Source of the DNA: Collinsella aerofaciens
Lineage (GTDB): Bacteria; Actinomycetota; Coriobacteriia; Coriobacteriales; Coriobacteriaceae
NCBI GenBank assembly: GCA_008680965.1
Contig: NAKE01000001.1
Coordinates: 868,001-932,000 of the forward strand
DNA: 64,000 bases
Reading direction: 5' to 3'
Made by a program: the position numbers and the translations under genes. This document shows, one piece after another, positions 1-7,692 of the stretch; position 1 is the stretch's first letter, and every line of letters begins with the position of its first letter. The notes under the pieces were generated by a model, which ran no database searches, was not told the DNA's origin, and saw nothing but the letters and a program-made list of their open reading frames with translations.

Positions 1-123
1 CACGGTCTCGCGGGGGACGGACAGGGCCTCGGCCGCCGGCTTGCAGCCGACGCCGGCGTCGAAGAGCTCGACGGCCCGCCTCCTGGACTCCAGATCGTGC
101 TTCACCCTGAGGTCTATACTCAT
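1..123 (-). CDS. IS3-family transposase OrfA, N-terminal fragment
   Basis: The first 41 codons of OrfA are visible, starting at ATG 123-121 after a GGAGG site. They match the N-terminus of the complete OrfA at 3201. This part carries the start of a helix-turn-helix that would bind the element's ends. The remainder is outside the window, so intactness cannot be judged. Confidence 0.88.
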   Translation of the reverse strand, partial: MSIDLRVKHDLESRRRAVELFDAGVGCKPAAEALSVPRETV

Positions 124-169
124 GGAAAACCTCCCATTTCCCGATGTCCAAGAAATGGGAGGCAGTTCA
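1..169 (-). mobile_element. IS3-family element, copy 1 (5' end only, cut by window edge)
   Basis: This is the transposase-start end of the element that is complete at 3155-4608 and 58993-60446; the visible bases match those copies closely. It reads on the minus strand, and its outer end, TGAACTGC on that strand, is at 169. The rest lies beyond the window. Immediately outside comes CTG (170-172) and the right half of a palindrome, the same flank seen at the other two copies. Confidence 0.93.
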
Positions 170-190
170 CTGTCCCCTTTGTGGTGGTTT
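170..190. repeat. Right half of CTGTCCC-core palindrome type P1, split by IS copy 1
   Basis: The sequence runs CTGTCCCC then TTTGTGGTGGTTT. It is the 3' half of the inverted repeat whose 5' half, AAACCACCACAAAGGTGC, is seen at the other IS copies. The 5' half here lies outside the window. The end of the repeat overlaps the TAA stop of the mscS-like gene (191-189). Confidence 0.8.
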
Positions 191-956
191 AGGCGATGAT
201 GGGGGCGATGGCGCGGATGCAGGCGTCGGCCGCCGTAAAGGTGGTGCTGTCGTCGCTGACGATAAAGATGATTTTGCCCTTAATGCCAAAGTCGCCGATC
301 TCGCTAAAGAGCACGTAGGGTTCCTTGTCAAAGCCTGAGATGGGTGAGACGGCCGTTTTGGTGGCGCTGACGAGCTCGTCTGCTAGCACATCGAGCGATG
401 CCCATTTGGAGGGGTCTTTGACCGCGACGGGGACGGCCACGCGCCCAAAGGGCATCAAATGCACGAGTGTGTTCTTGGAAATGTTGGAGTTGGGGACGAT
501 GACGGTCTGCCCGCAGGCATCTTCGATGGTCGTGTGGCGCCAAGTGATGTCCTGGACCACGCCCGACACGCCGCCGACCTCGATATTGTCGCCGGGCTTG
601 ATAATGCCCATAAAGGTCACCTGCATGCCGCCGATAAGGTTTGATAGCGTGTCCTGAAAGCCGAGCGAGATGGCGATGCCGCCGACGCCAAGAGCGGCGA
701 CGAGCGCGTTTGCGTTAATGCCAAAGCAGTTGTCGAGGATAAAGCTGCCGCCGATTACCCAGATGACGGCGCGCGCGATATTGATGAAGATACTCGATGC
801 CGGAAGCGGGTTATCGTCGCGGTTGAGTAGGTGACGTAGAGTCTTGGATGCGACCTTGGCGGCGACGGCGGTGCCTATCGCCAAGATGACGGCCCAGATG
901 ATGTTGTGGACCCACCGTTGCTCAAAGAAATGAAGAATCGGCTCAAACAATTCCAT
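189..956 (-). CDS. MscS-family small-conductance mechanosensitive channel
   Basis: This inner-membrane channel would open under membrane tension to release solutes in hypo-osmotic shock. The 255-residue protein has three predicted membrane segments (about 17-36, 57-77 and 84-115). The third contains the Gly/Ala-rich MscS pore signature (GVGGIAISLGFQD, 90-102), followed by the beta domain with PGD at 121-123 and VPNS near 154-157. ATG at 956 follows an AGGAGG site about 10 bases upstream. The length is at the short end of the family, near E. coli MscS. The TAA stop falls inside the P1 palindrome next to IS copy 1, so the original C-terminus may have been set by arrival of that repeat. It appears to be transcribed alone. 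Confidence 0.9.
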   Translation of the reverse strand: MELFEPILHFFEQRWVHNIIWAVILAIGTAVAAKVASKTLRHLLNRDDNPLPASSIFINIARAVIWVIGGSFILDNCFGINANALVAALGVGGIAISLGFQDTLSNLIGGMQVTFMGIIKPGDNIEVGGVSGVVQDITWRHTTIEDACGQTVIVPNSNISKNTLVHLMPFGRVAVPVAVKDPSKWASLDVLADELVSATKTAVSPISGFDKEPYVLFSEIGDFGIKGKIIFIVSDDSTTFTAADACIRAIAPIIA

Positions 957-1000
957 GTAGGGAAAACCTCCTAATGATCATTCAACCATGATACCCACCA

Positions 1001-1031
1001 AAAAGCCCGTCCGATCACATCGGACGGGCTT
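1001..1031 (-). terminator. Intrinsic terminator after the nucleotidase gene
   Basis: A 13-bp perfect stem (AAGCCCGTCCGAT with its complement) with a short loop is followed on the minus strand by TTTTT. It lies between the minus-strand nucleotidase gene and the mscS-like gene, so it should end transcription of the former. Confidence 0.85.
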
Positions 1032-1084
1032 CTGTGCTCGATATAAGGTTTGCACGGAGGGGCTGCAAGGCCCGGCGGTGTAGC

Positions 1085-3109
1085 TTAGCGGCGGCGCATC
1101 CAGATAATGCCGAGCATGATGACGATGATGCCGCCGATGAGGCATGCGCCGACCACGGCCAGCGTACGGTCTCCCGTTGCGACAAGCTTGCCGGTTGTCT
1201 TCTTGGCGCTGGTTTTCGTGGTCGTAGTAGTCGTGCCGGGCTTGGGCGAGGGCTTAGGCGTTGGATTCGGATTGGGCGTGGGGTCCACGGCTGCGGAGCT
1301 GAAGCTGATGGTGCCGGCGAGCCCGGCCATCTTGTTCTCCCAGTCGCTCTTCCCGATCAGCGCTCTGATCGCCGCCTCGCATGTGCCCCACTCGGTGCGC
1401 TTGGCGGCATTTGCGAAAGTGGGAAAGTCGGTCGTGTTGGTAATGATGTAGTTGTTGGTGGCGACGGTGTAGTTCTTGGCGGGATCGAGCATGCTGCCAT
1501 CCTTGGTGAGCGTGGCGCTCACAATGCGCTTGCCTTCGGGCTGCGTCCAATCAATCGTCACGTTAATGCCGCCAAAGGAGAGAACGCTGCCAGAGTCATC
1601 GCGCCACTTGTACTTGTCTTGCGCCTCCTGCTCGGTGTGGCCGGCTGCCACATAGGCTTGCTGAAGCTCGTAGCTGTCGTTGCAATCGTCGCTGATCTGC
1701 AGTGAGTGCTCAAGCGCTGCGAGGAAGTTTGCGCCGGTCATGCCCCAGGTCTCCACGGCGTTGCCATAGGGCGAGATGGCGACGACGTTGCCGGCGGTCA
1801 CATCGCCCGCCGCGATGCCGCCGCGGATGCCGCCCGCGTTTTCGATGGCGAGGTCTGCTCCCGTCAGGGCAAGATAGGAGCCGCAGATAACATGCCCGAT
1901 GGTCTAGGCTTTGGTGGCGTCGCCCGCTTTACTGGGACGCAGATCGGTGGTGCGCACCATCTCCCAGCCATGCGTACCCGCGGCGTCCTCGCCGTAGAAA
2001 TAGTTGGTGGAGGATGTGCCGAGCACCTTGTTCGATTCGCTTTCAAAGGCATCGTCGAGTGGCTTGATTTTGTTGTTGCGAACCTCGCCAAGGATGTTCT
2101 GGTTGTTAGGGTCTGCCAAAAGGTCGTCGACGTCCTTGGCGGTGTAGAGCTTCTCGTCGCTGTCGCCTGCGGAGACCGTCACCATGTCGTCGTTGGTGGT
2201 TTCGGTACCCCTGGTGTCGTACTCATAGGGAATGGAAAGCAGACCAACCTCGGCAAAGGCGCTGCCTGCCTCGACGACGCGGACCGGCTTGCCGTCGGCC
2301 CCCGTCACGTTTTCGTCTAAGTTGATGTGCTCGTGGCCCGCGACCAGTGTATCGACCCCAACGAGCTTTGCGGCAAAGGTCTTGGCGTTGAGCGTGTGCG
2401 CGATGCAGACGATAACGTTGCAGCCCTCATCCTCGCGCAGTCGCTTGGCCTCGGCATTGATGGCGTCCGCCGCACCCGAGAACGACGTGCCCGCGACCAG
2501 GTCCGCGCGTAGCGAGGAGCCCAGCGACTCATCCATGGCTCCGACGACGCCGACCTTAATCTTGTAGTTAAACGTGGGGCTGCCCTCGCCGTCCTTCCAA
2601 GTGCGATTGAGCGTCTTGGTGATGCTCGAGCTCCATACGCCGTTCGAGGACGTTGCATTCGCGCAGAGCATGGCGAAAGGTGTACTGGTGGCACCATTGC
2701 CGGCCATCGTGCGAAGCTTGTCCGCGCCGTAGCTCCAGTCATGGTTGCCCGGTGTGGTCGCGTCGTAGCCGTTTGCGTAGAAGGTGTTCATGAGTTCGGC
2801 GATGCTCTTGCCCTCGCTCATGGTGGCAAAGGACTGCCCGTGGAAGGTGTCGCCTGCATCGAGCAGAAAGTCGGGGGCGTTGCTTTGAGCGCTATAGAGA
2901 ACCGCCAGCCCGTCAAAGCCAATGGTGCCCGTGCCCTTGCTTGCGTTGTAGCTGTACTTGTAGCTGCCGTGGATGTCGTTGGTGTGCATGACGGTTACGG
3001 CGCCGTCAATAGCGGCGGGCAGGTTCCCCGCGAAAGCGAGGCTTGGGATGCCTGTGAGCGCGCCGGCAAACAACGCGGCAGCTAACGCAAGGCGGGGGAG
3101 TCTTTTCAT
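1085..3109 (-). pseudogene. Cell-surface 5'-nucleotidase/metallophosphatase, interrupted by an in-frame amber stop
   Basis: Read through, this encodes 674 residues. There is a signal peptide (1-27), a calcineurin-like metallophosphatase domain with DIH (45-47), AGD (85-87), GNHD (121-124) and GHEH, then a 5'-nucleotidase C-terminal domain (NAGGIRGG and ISPYGN). A Pro/Thr-rich linker, a sortase-like LVATGD, a membrane segment and RRR follow. It would release phosphate from extracellular nucleotides while anchored to the wall. Codon 402 is TAG (1906-1904); the same frame continues without other damage on both sides, so one base change explains the break. ATG at 3109 follows AGGAGA. A palindrome with IS copy 2 begins 23 bp upstream of the start and may have removed the promoter. 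A sequencing error at the TAG cannot be excluded. Confidence 0.85.
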
Positions 3110-3131
3110 GGCTGTCTCCTTACTCTTTAAC

Positions 3132-3154
3132 AAAAACCACCACAAAGGTGCCTG
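3132..3154. repeat. Left half of palindrome P1 at IS copy 2
   Basis: The sequence is AAAAACCACCACAAAGGTGC then CTG, directly before the IS terminus. Together with 4609-4630 it rebuilds an inverted repeat with loop GGTGC-CTG-TCCCC. CTG is present on both sides of the IS, as expected for a 3-bp target duplication. Confidence 0.85.
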
Positions 3155-3200
3155 TGAACTGCCTCCCATTTCTTGGACATCGGGAAATGGGAGGTTTTCC

Positions 3201-3698
3201 ATGAGTATAGACCTCAGGGTGAAGCACGATCTGGAGTCCAGGAGGCGGGCCGTCGAGCTCTTCGACGCCGGCGTCGGCTGCAAGCCGGCGGCCGAGGCCC
3301 TGTCCGTCCCCCGCGAGACCGTGAGAGAATGGCAGTGGGTATACCGGGCGTTCGGAAGCGAGGCGCTGCTGTCCATGGGCGGGAAACAATCCAGGTACAC
3401 ATTCGAGCAGAGGGTCGCCGCGGCGTCGGCCGTGGTCGACGGCGGGATGGCGAAGACCGACGCCATGGCCGAGTTCGGGATCAGGTCGAAGTCCCCGCTG
3501 GAGCGCTGGTGCAGGCTCTACCGCGAGGGCGGCGCCGAGGCGCTGCGGCCCGGCCCGAAGGGCAGGCCGAGGGGGTCGAGGTCGAAACCCCGGGCCCGCA
3601 CCCGCGAGCAGGAACTCGAGGAGCGCTGCCGCAGGCTCGAGGCCGAGGTCGCCTACCTAAAAAAATTGCGCGCCCTGGTCGAGCGGGACGGGCTCTGA
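3201..3698 (+). CDS. IS3-family transposase OrfA
   Basis: The 165-residue protein has two helix-turn-helix segments (for example PRETVREWQW near 36-45), a basic Pro/Gly/Arg hinge, and a C-terminal leucine-rich heptad region (EELEERCRRLEAEV-type) that would mediate OrfA-OrfAB pairing. It recognises the element's ends. ATG at 3201 follows GGGAGG with good spacing. The A7 run near its 3' end is a classic slip site giving the OrfAB fusion. The double HTH recalls the IS150 subgroup. Confidence 0.93.
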   Translation: MSIDLRVKHDLESRRRAVELFDAGVGCKPAAEALSVPRETVREWQWVYRAFGSEALLSMGGKQSRYTFEQRVAAASAVVDGGMAKTDAMAEFGIRSKSPLERWCRLYREGGAEALRPGPKGRPRGSRSKPRARTREQELEERCRRLEAEVAYLKKLRALVERDGL

Positions 3699-4570
3699 CC
3701 AGGGCGGCGGCCGAGGCGGTGAGGGCGCTGCGCGCGGAGGGGCACTCCCTGCGCCACCTACTGGAGTGCTCGGGGCTCAGGAGGTCGACCTACTACTACG
3801 CGCTGGCGCACCCGCGGAGGCCGACCAGGCCCGAGCTGCGCGACGCCGCGGCCGAGATATTCTCGCGCACCGCCAACGGCTGCGGGCACCGGCAGATAGC
3901 CATGTGCCTGCGCGCCGAGCTGGGCGCGGTCGTGGCCGACAAGACCGTGCTCAAGATGATGCGCGAGATGGGCATCCGGTGCGGGATACGCCGCCGGGGC
4001 TCCCGCCGCCGGTACAGCTCCTACAGGGGGCTCGTGGGGAGCACGTTCGAGAACGTCATCGCGAGGGACTTCGGCGCCGAGGGGCCGTGGCAGAAGCTCG
4101 GCACCGACGTCACCGAGTTCAAGGTGGCCGGCGCCAAGGCCTACTGGGCCCCGGTGCTCGACTTCTGCACGAAGGAGATCGTGGCGAGCGACATATCGAC
4201 CTCGCCGGACCTCGCCCAGCAGCACAGGATGCTCGACCGGCTCCTCGAGGCCCTGCCCGACGGGGCGGCACCGACCATGCACTCGGACATGGGCTGGCAG
4301 TACCAGCACGAGTCCTACGCCTCCAGGCTGGAGGGGGCGGGCATCACCCAGAGCATGTCGCGCAAGGGGAACTGCATCGACAACGCCGCCACCGAGCAGC
4401 TCTTCGGCCACGTGAAGGACGAGTTCTACCGCGGCAGGGAGTGGGGCAGCTTCGAGGACTTCAAGCGCGACCTGGAGGAGTACATAGCCCATTGGAACAC
4501 GCGGCGCAGGCAGGTAAGATTGAAGGGCCTGACGCCGGAGGAGTTCCGGAACCGGGCCCTTGCGGCGTAG
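3659..4570 (+). CDS. IS3-family transposase OrfB (catalytic part of OrfAB, by -1 frameshift)
   Basis: This is the DDE integrase-fold half of the transposase. Acidic residues are visible in GTDVTEF, HSDMGWQY and NAATEQLF, with the SMSRKGNCIDNA block typical of the family before the final Glu, and the last D-E spacing is about 35. No convincing independent start is seen. Translation most likely enters from orfA by -1 slippage on the seven A bases at 3659-3665, giving a fusion spanning 3201-4570. The stop is TAG at 4568-4570. No inactivating change is visible. Confidence 0.93.
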   Translation, partial: KKIARPGRAGRALTRAAAEAVRALRAEGHSLRHLLECSGLRRSTYYYALAHPRRPTRPELRDAAAEIFSRTANGCGHRQIAMCLRAELGAVVADKTVLKMMREMGIRCGIRRRGSRRRYSSYRGLVGSTFENVIARDFGAEGPWQKLGTDVTEFKVAGAKAYWAPVLDFCTKEIVASDISTSPDLAQQHRMLDRLLEALPDGAAPTMHSDMGWQYQHESYASRLEGAGITQSMSRKGNCIDNAATEQLFGHVKDEFYRGREWGSFEDFKRDLEEYIAHWNTRRRQVRLKGLTPEEFRNRALAA

Positions 4571-4608
4571 TCGCTATTTATTCAGTCCAAGTTTCGGGGC
4601 GCAGTTCA

Positions 4609-4630
4609 CTGTCCCCTTTGTGGTGGTTTT
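4609..4630. repeat. Right half of palindrome P1 at IS copy 2
   Basis: CTGTCCCC followed by TTTGTGGTGGTTTT is the complement of the left half at 3132-3154. The repeat ends 8 bp after the ABC ATPase stop codon (minus strand). Confidence 0.85.
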
Positions 4631-4638
4631 CTAGATCG

Positions 4639-5433
4639 TTAGCTCAGCAGCATGCGGTCGTTGGCGAGCTCGCCACCCGAGACCTCCTCGAACTTCTGCA
4701 GCAGGTCGGCCACGGTGAGCGACTTCTTTTCGTCGCCTGCCACGTCGTAGATCACGTGACCCTCGTGCATCATGATTAGGCGATTGCCCAGACGGATGGC
4801 GTCGTTCATGTTGTGCGTGACCATGAGCGTGGTCAGGTGGTTCTCGTCGACGATCTCCTCGGTCAGGTTGAGCACCTTCGAAGCCGTCTTGGGGTCGAGG
4901 GCCGCGGTGTGCTCGTCGAGCAGCAGCAGGCGCGGCTTGGTGAGTGTGGCCATCAGCAGGGTGAGTGCCTGGCGCTGGCCGCCCGAGAGCAGGCCGACCT
5001 TGGCGTTGAGGCGCGTGTCCAGACCGAGGTCCAAGCGCTTGAGCAGCTCAACGTACTCGTCCTTTTCGGCCTTGGTGACGCCCCACGAAAGACCGCGACG
5101 CTGGCCGCGGCGCTTGGCGAGGGCCAGGTTCTCGGCAATTTGCATGTCGGCTGCGGTGCCGCGCATGGGGTCCTGGAACACTCGGCCCAGGTACTTGGCG
5201 CGCTGAGACTCGCTCAGACGCGAGATATCGTTGCCGTCGAGCTCAATAACGCCCGAATCGAGCGGATACACGCCGGCAATCATGTTGAGCAGCGTGGACT
5301 TGCCGGCGCCGTTGCCGCCGATCACGGTCACAAAGTCGCCGTCATTCAGGGTGAGGTCGACGCCGGTGAGTGCGCGCTTCTCGGTGACGGTGCCCTTGTT
5401 AAAGGTCTTCTTGACGTGCGAGAGCTTAAGCAT
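4639..5433 (-). CDS. ABC transporter ATP-binding protein (amino-acid/purine-like uptake, COG1101 type)
   Basis: The 264-residue ATPase has Walker A GGNGAGKS (39-46), signature LSGGQRQ (149-155) and Walker B LLLLDE (169-174). It would power the permease encoded just upstream. ATG at 5433 is preferred over more upstream starts: it follows AGGGGGATGAGG and overlaps the permease stop by 8 bp (ATGCTTAA), indicating translational coupling. With the permease and a lipoprotein of the TrpX-like ABC substrate-binding family, this forms a type found for aromatic amino acids in Firmicutes. The substrate here is not shown by the sequence. It is the last gene of the operon, before the IS-split palindrome. 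Confidence 0.9.
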   Translation of the reverse strand: MLKLSHVKKTFNKGTVTEKRALTGVDLTLNDGDFVTVIGGNGAGKSTLLNMIAGVYPLDSGVIELDGNDISRLSESQRAKYLGRVFQDPMRGTAADMQIAENLALAKRRGQRRGLSWGVTKAEKDEYVELLKRLDLGLDTRLNAKVGLLSGGQRQALTLLMATLTKPRLLLLDEHTAALDPKTASKVLNLTEEIVDENHLTTLMVTHNMNDAIRLGNRLIMMHEGHVIYDVAGDEKKSLTVADLLQKFEEVSGGELANDRMLLS

Positions 5434-6349
5434 CTGCCTCATCCCCCTTCGTGTAGGAGCTGCGGAGCTTATAGCGCTCCCAAACCACGGGCACGCACAG
5501 GGCCACGGCAACGATCACGGCGGAGAGCAGCTTCATGTCGTTGGCGTCCATGCCCAGCTGCAGCACGATGGCGCGAATGAGGAAGTACACCACGGAGCCA
5601 AAGACGGCAGAGGCAAGACGGACGCTAAACTGAGTCAGACCGCCGGGCAGCAGGCGGCCGAGCACCTCGCCGATGACGATGGCGGCAAGACCGATAACGA
5701 TGGCGCCTGTGCCCATGCCAATGTCAGCGTACTTCTGGCTCTGGCAGATGAGCGCACCCGAAAGGCCGATAAGGGCGTTGGAGAGCACGAGGGCGATCAT
5801 CTTGGTGGAGTTGGTGTTGACGCCCAGGGCGCGGATCATGTACTCGTTGTTGCCGGTGGCACGCAGCGCCGAGCCGATCTCGGTGCCAAAGAACCAGTAC
5901 AGGATGGCGACGATGGCCACGGCCAGCACAATGCCCAGGATAATGACAACGGTGGACTGCGGCAGGCCCGTCATGTGACTGACGGATGAGAAGATGGTGC
6001 CCTTGGCAAGGATGGGCGTGTTGGATTTGCCCATGATGCGCAGGTTGATGGACCACAGACTGATCTGCGTAAGGATTCCGGCGAGGATTGCGGGAATCTC
6101 AAAAACGGTGGTCAAGATGCCCGTGACGGCGCCCGCGATGGCGCCGGCGCACATGCCAGCCAGTACGGCGAGCAGTGGGTCGACGTTATTGTTGACGATG
6201 AGCACGGCGCAAACGCAGCCGCCGAGGGCAAAGCTGCCGTCGCAGGTCATATCGGGGATGTCGAGCAGGCGGAACGTGATAAACACGCCGAGCACCATAA
6301 TGCCCCAGAGGACGCCCTGCGAAATGGCGCCCTGCAATGCAATGAGCAT
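5426..6349 (-). CDS. ABC transporter permease (BPD_transp_2 family)
   Basis: This 307-residue, strongly hydrophobic protein has about eight to nine membrane segments, with the Gly/Ala-rich helices typical of the branched-chain/ribose permease superfamily. It would form the channel for the substrate delivered by the lipoprotein encoded at 6554-7534. ATG at 6349 follows GGAGGT seven bases upstream. Its 3' end overlaps the ATPase start. A hairpin lies in the 204-bp gap after the binding-protein gene, so permease and ATPase are probably made in lower amounts than the binding protein. Confidence 0.9.
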   Translation of the reverse strand: MLIALQGAISQGVLWGIMVLGVFITFRLLDIPDMTCDGSFALGGCVCAVLIVNNNVDPLLAVLAGMCAGAIAGAVTGILTTVFEIPAILAGILTQISLWSINLRIMGKSNTPILAKGTIFSSVSHMTGLPQSTVVIILGIVLAVAIVAILYWFFGTEIGSALRATGNNEYMIRALGVNTNSTKMIALVLSNALIGLSGALICQSQKYADIGMGTGAIVIGLAAIVIGEVLGRLLPGGLTQFSVRLASAVFGSVVYFLIRAIVLQLGMDANDMKLLSAVIVAVALCVPVVWERYKLRSSYTKGDEADA

Positions 6350-6453
6350 GCTTCATACCTCCTAGGATAGGGTGGACACGTGATTTTCCATAATAGCGGT
6401 AACACTGCATAAAAGAGTTGCGGACGGATGTTTTGTCTCATCCGAAACAAGCA

Positions 6454-6482
6454 GGGCGAACGCCGGTCTTTAGCGTTCGCCC
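6454..6482 (-). terminator. Hairpin between binding-protein and permease genes (partial terminator)
   Basis: A 10-bp stem (GGGCGAACGC with its complement) with a 9-base loop is followed on the minus strand only by a weak TGCTTGTTTC tract. It fits a leaky terminator or an mRNA-stabilising hairpin that sets binding protein above permease. Confidence 0.5.
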
Positions 6483-6553
6483 CTGTGGCTCAGATATTGA
6501 ATAACGCGGCTATGGCACGAGCGCGGGCTCTAGATGCATTGCCACGCATGACG

Positions 6554-7534
6554 CTACGCGTCCAGAGCGGAAAGGTCGATACCCAGAGCCTCGGCCATCT
6601 CGTCGTTCTTGACGACGACCAGGTCCTTGCTCGAGAGGTGTTTGATCGGCATGTCCTCGGGCTTAGCCTCACCCTTCAGGATCTTGACGGCCATCTCGCC
6701 CGCGGCGTAGCCCAGATCCTCGTAGTTGATGGAGAGGGTGAACAGGCCGCCAGCCATGCACATACCCTCCTCGCCGGTCACGTAGGGAAGCTTGTTTTCC
6801 TTGCAAATCTGGCCGACCTGCGAGGCGCCCGCGGCGATGGTGTTGTCAGTGGGGGAGTACAGCGCGTCGACCTTGCCCACGGCAGATTCGACGACGGACT
6901 GGATCTCGTTGGAGCTCGAGACGGTAAAGTCGGTGTACTCCAGGTCCAGCTTGTCGAGCTCTTTCTTGGCGGCCTTGATCTGGACGTCGGAGTTGGACTC
7001 GGCGGTGCAGTAGAGCAAGCCGACCTTTTTAACGTCGGGCAGGACCTTCTGCATCATCTCGAGCTGCTCGGCGACCGGGGTGAGGTCGGAGGCGCCAGTG
7101 ACGTTGGTGCCGGGCTTATCGTTGTCCTGGACCAGGCCCGAGGCGGCGTAGTCGGTGATGGCGCAGCCCACGATGGGGATATCGGCGGTGGCGCCAGCGG
7201 CGGCCTGCGCGGCGGGCGTAGCGATGGCATAGATCAGGTCGACGCCATCACCCACGAACTTGTCGGCGATGGACTTACACGTGGACTGGTCGTTCTGGGC
7301 GTTCTTCTGGTCGATCTTGACCTTGAGGCCGCTCTTCTTGATGGCCTTGACAAAGCCGTCGTTGGCGGCGTCGAGTGCGGAGTGCTCGGTGAGCTGCAGA
7401 ACGCCGACGGTGTAGTCGGAACCGGCGGCTGCGGAGCCGGAACCAGAGTTGCCGCCGCATCCGGCGAGCGGAGCGAGCACGAGCAGGCCAGCAGAGACCA
7501 GAAGGCTCCTGCGACTGATGGTGATGTCCTTCAT
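6554..7534 (-). CDS. ABC transporter substrate-binding lipoprotein (TrpX-like, ABC_sub_bind family)
   Basis: The 326-residue protein has a lipoprotein signal: twin Arg near 8-9, hydrophobic core, and lipobox LAGC with acylated Cys at 26, followed by a Gly/Ser linker. The mature part (YTVGVLQLTEHSALD...) matches the two-lobed periplasmic-binding fold of the family paired with this permease and ATPase type. ATG at 7534 is chosen because it gives a proper signal peptide behind a GGGGGT ribosome site. It is the first gene of the ABC operon, with a recognisable promoter at 7598-7625. The ligand is unknown; aromatic amino acids are one family precedent. Confidence 0.9.
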   Translation of the reverse strand: MKDITISRRSLLVSAGLLVLAPLAGCGGNSGSGSAAAGSDYTVGVLQLTEHSALDAANDGFVKAIKKSGLKVKIDQKNAQNDQSTCKSIADKFVGDGVDLIYAIATPAAQAAAGATADIPIVGCAITDYAASGLVQDNDKPGTNVTGASDLTPVAEQLEMMQKVLPDVKKVGLLYCTAESNSDVQIKAAKKELDKLDLEYTDFTVSSSNEIQSVVESAVGKVDALYSPTDNTIAAGASQVGQICKENKLPYVTGEEGMCMAGGLFTLSINYEDLGYAAGEMAVKILKGEAKPEDMPIKHLSSKDLVVVKNDEMAEALGIDLSALDA

Positions 7535-7597
7535 ATCGTTACCCCCAGTATAGAAATGGCTGGAAACACTGCACTCAAACAAAGTGCAAGTGGGTCT

Positions 7598-7625
7598 ATA
7601 GTAGCGCCGATGTCCATTTTTTCAA
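7598..7625 (-). promoter_or_regulatory. Probable promoter of the ABC operon
   Basis: On the minus strand TTGAAA (7625-7620), 16 bases, then TACTAT (7603-7598). A small hairpin, TGCACT with AGTGCA (7570-7588), would lie at the 5' end of the transcript. This is a consensus match only. Confidence 0.5.
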
Positions 7626-7692
7626 CAACCTGTCGGGTTTTTTAATACTGAACTGGATGGACGGCGGGGGATTCGGCGGGCAACGGCAAGAC

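Larger units (their letters stand above)
3155..4608 (+). mobile_element. IS3-family insertion sequence, copy 2 (complete, 1454 bp)
   Basis: The ends are TGAACTGC...GCAGTTCA, the TG...CA termini usual for IS3. The imperfect inverted repeat of about 25 bp also shares CCC and CTTGGAC. It holds orfA and orfB in a -1 frame relation, with a run of seven A at 3659-3665. Copy 3 has the same length and identical predicted proteins, so the copies are recent. CTG flanks both sides inside a split palindrome. It lies between the nucleotidase gene start and the ABC ATPase gene end. Confidence 0.95.

Noticed and set aside
1904..1906. TAG in the nucleotidase as a pyrrolysine or programmed readthrough codon
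   Set aside because: There is no pyl gene or recoding signal nearby; a nonsense mutation or sequencing error is simpler.
3132..4630. AAACCACCAC...GTGGTGGTTT as the terminal inverted repeats of the IS
   Set aside because: The two flanks keep the same left-right order when the IS is inverted, and CTG duplication plus TG...CA ends place the IS boundary inside them.
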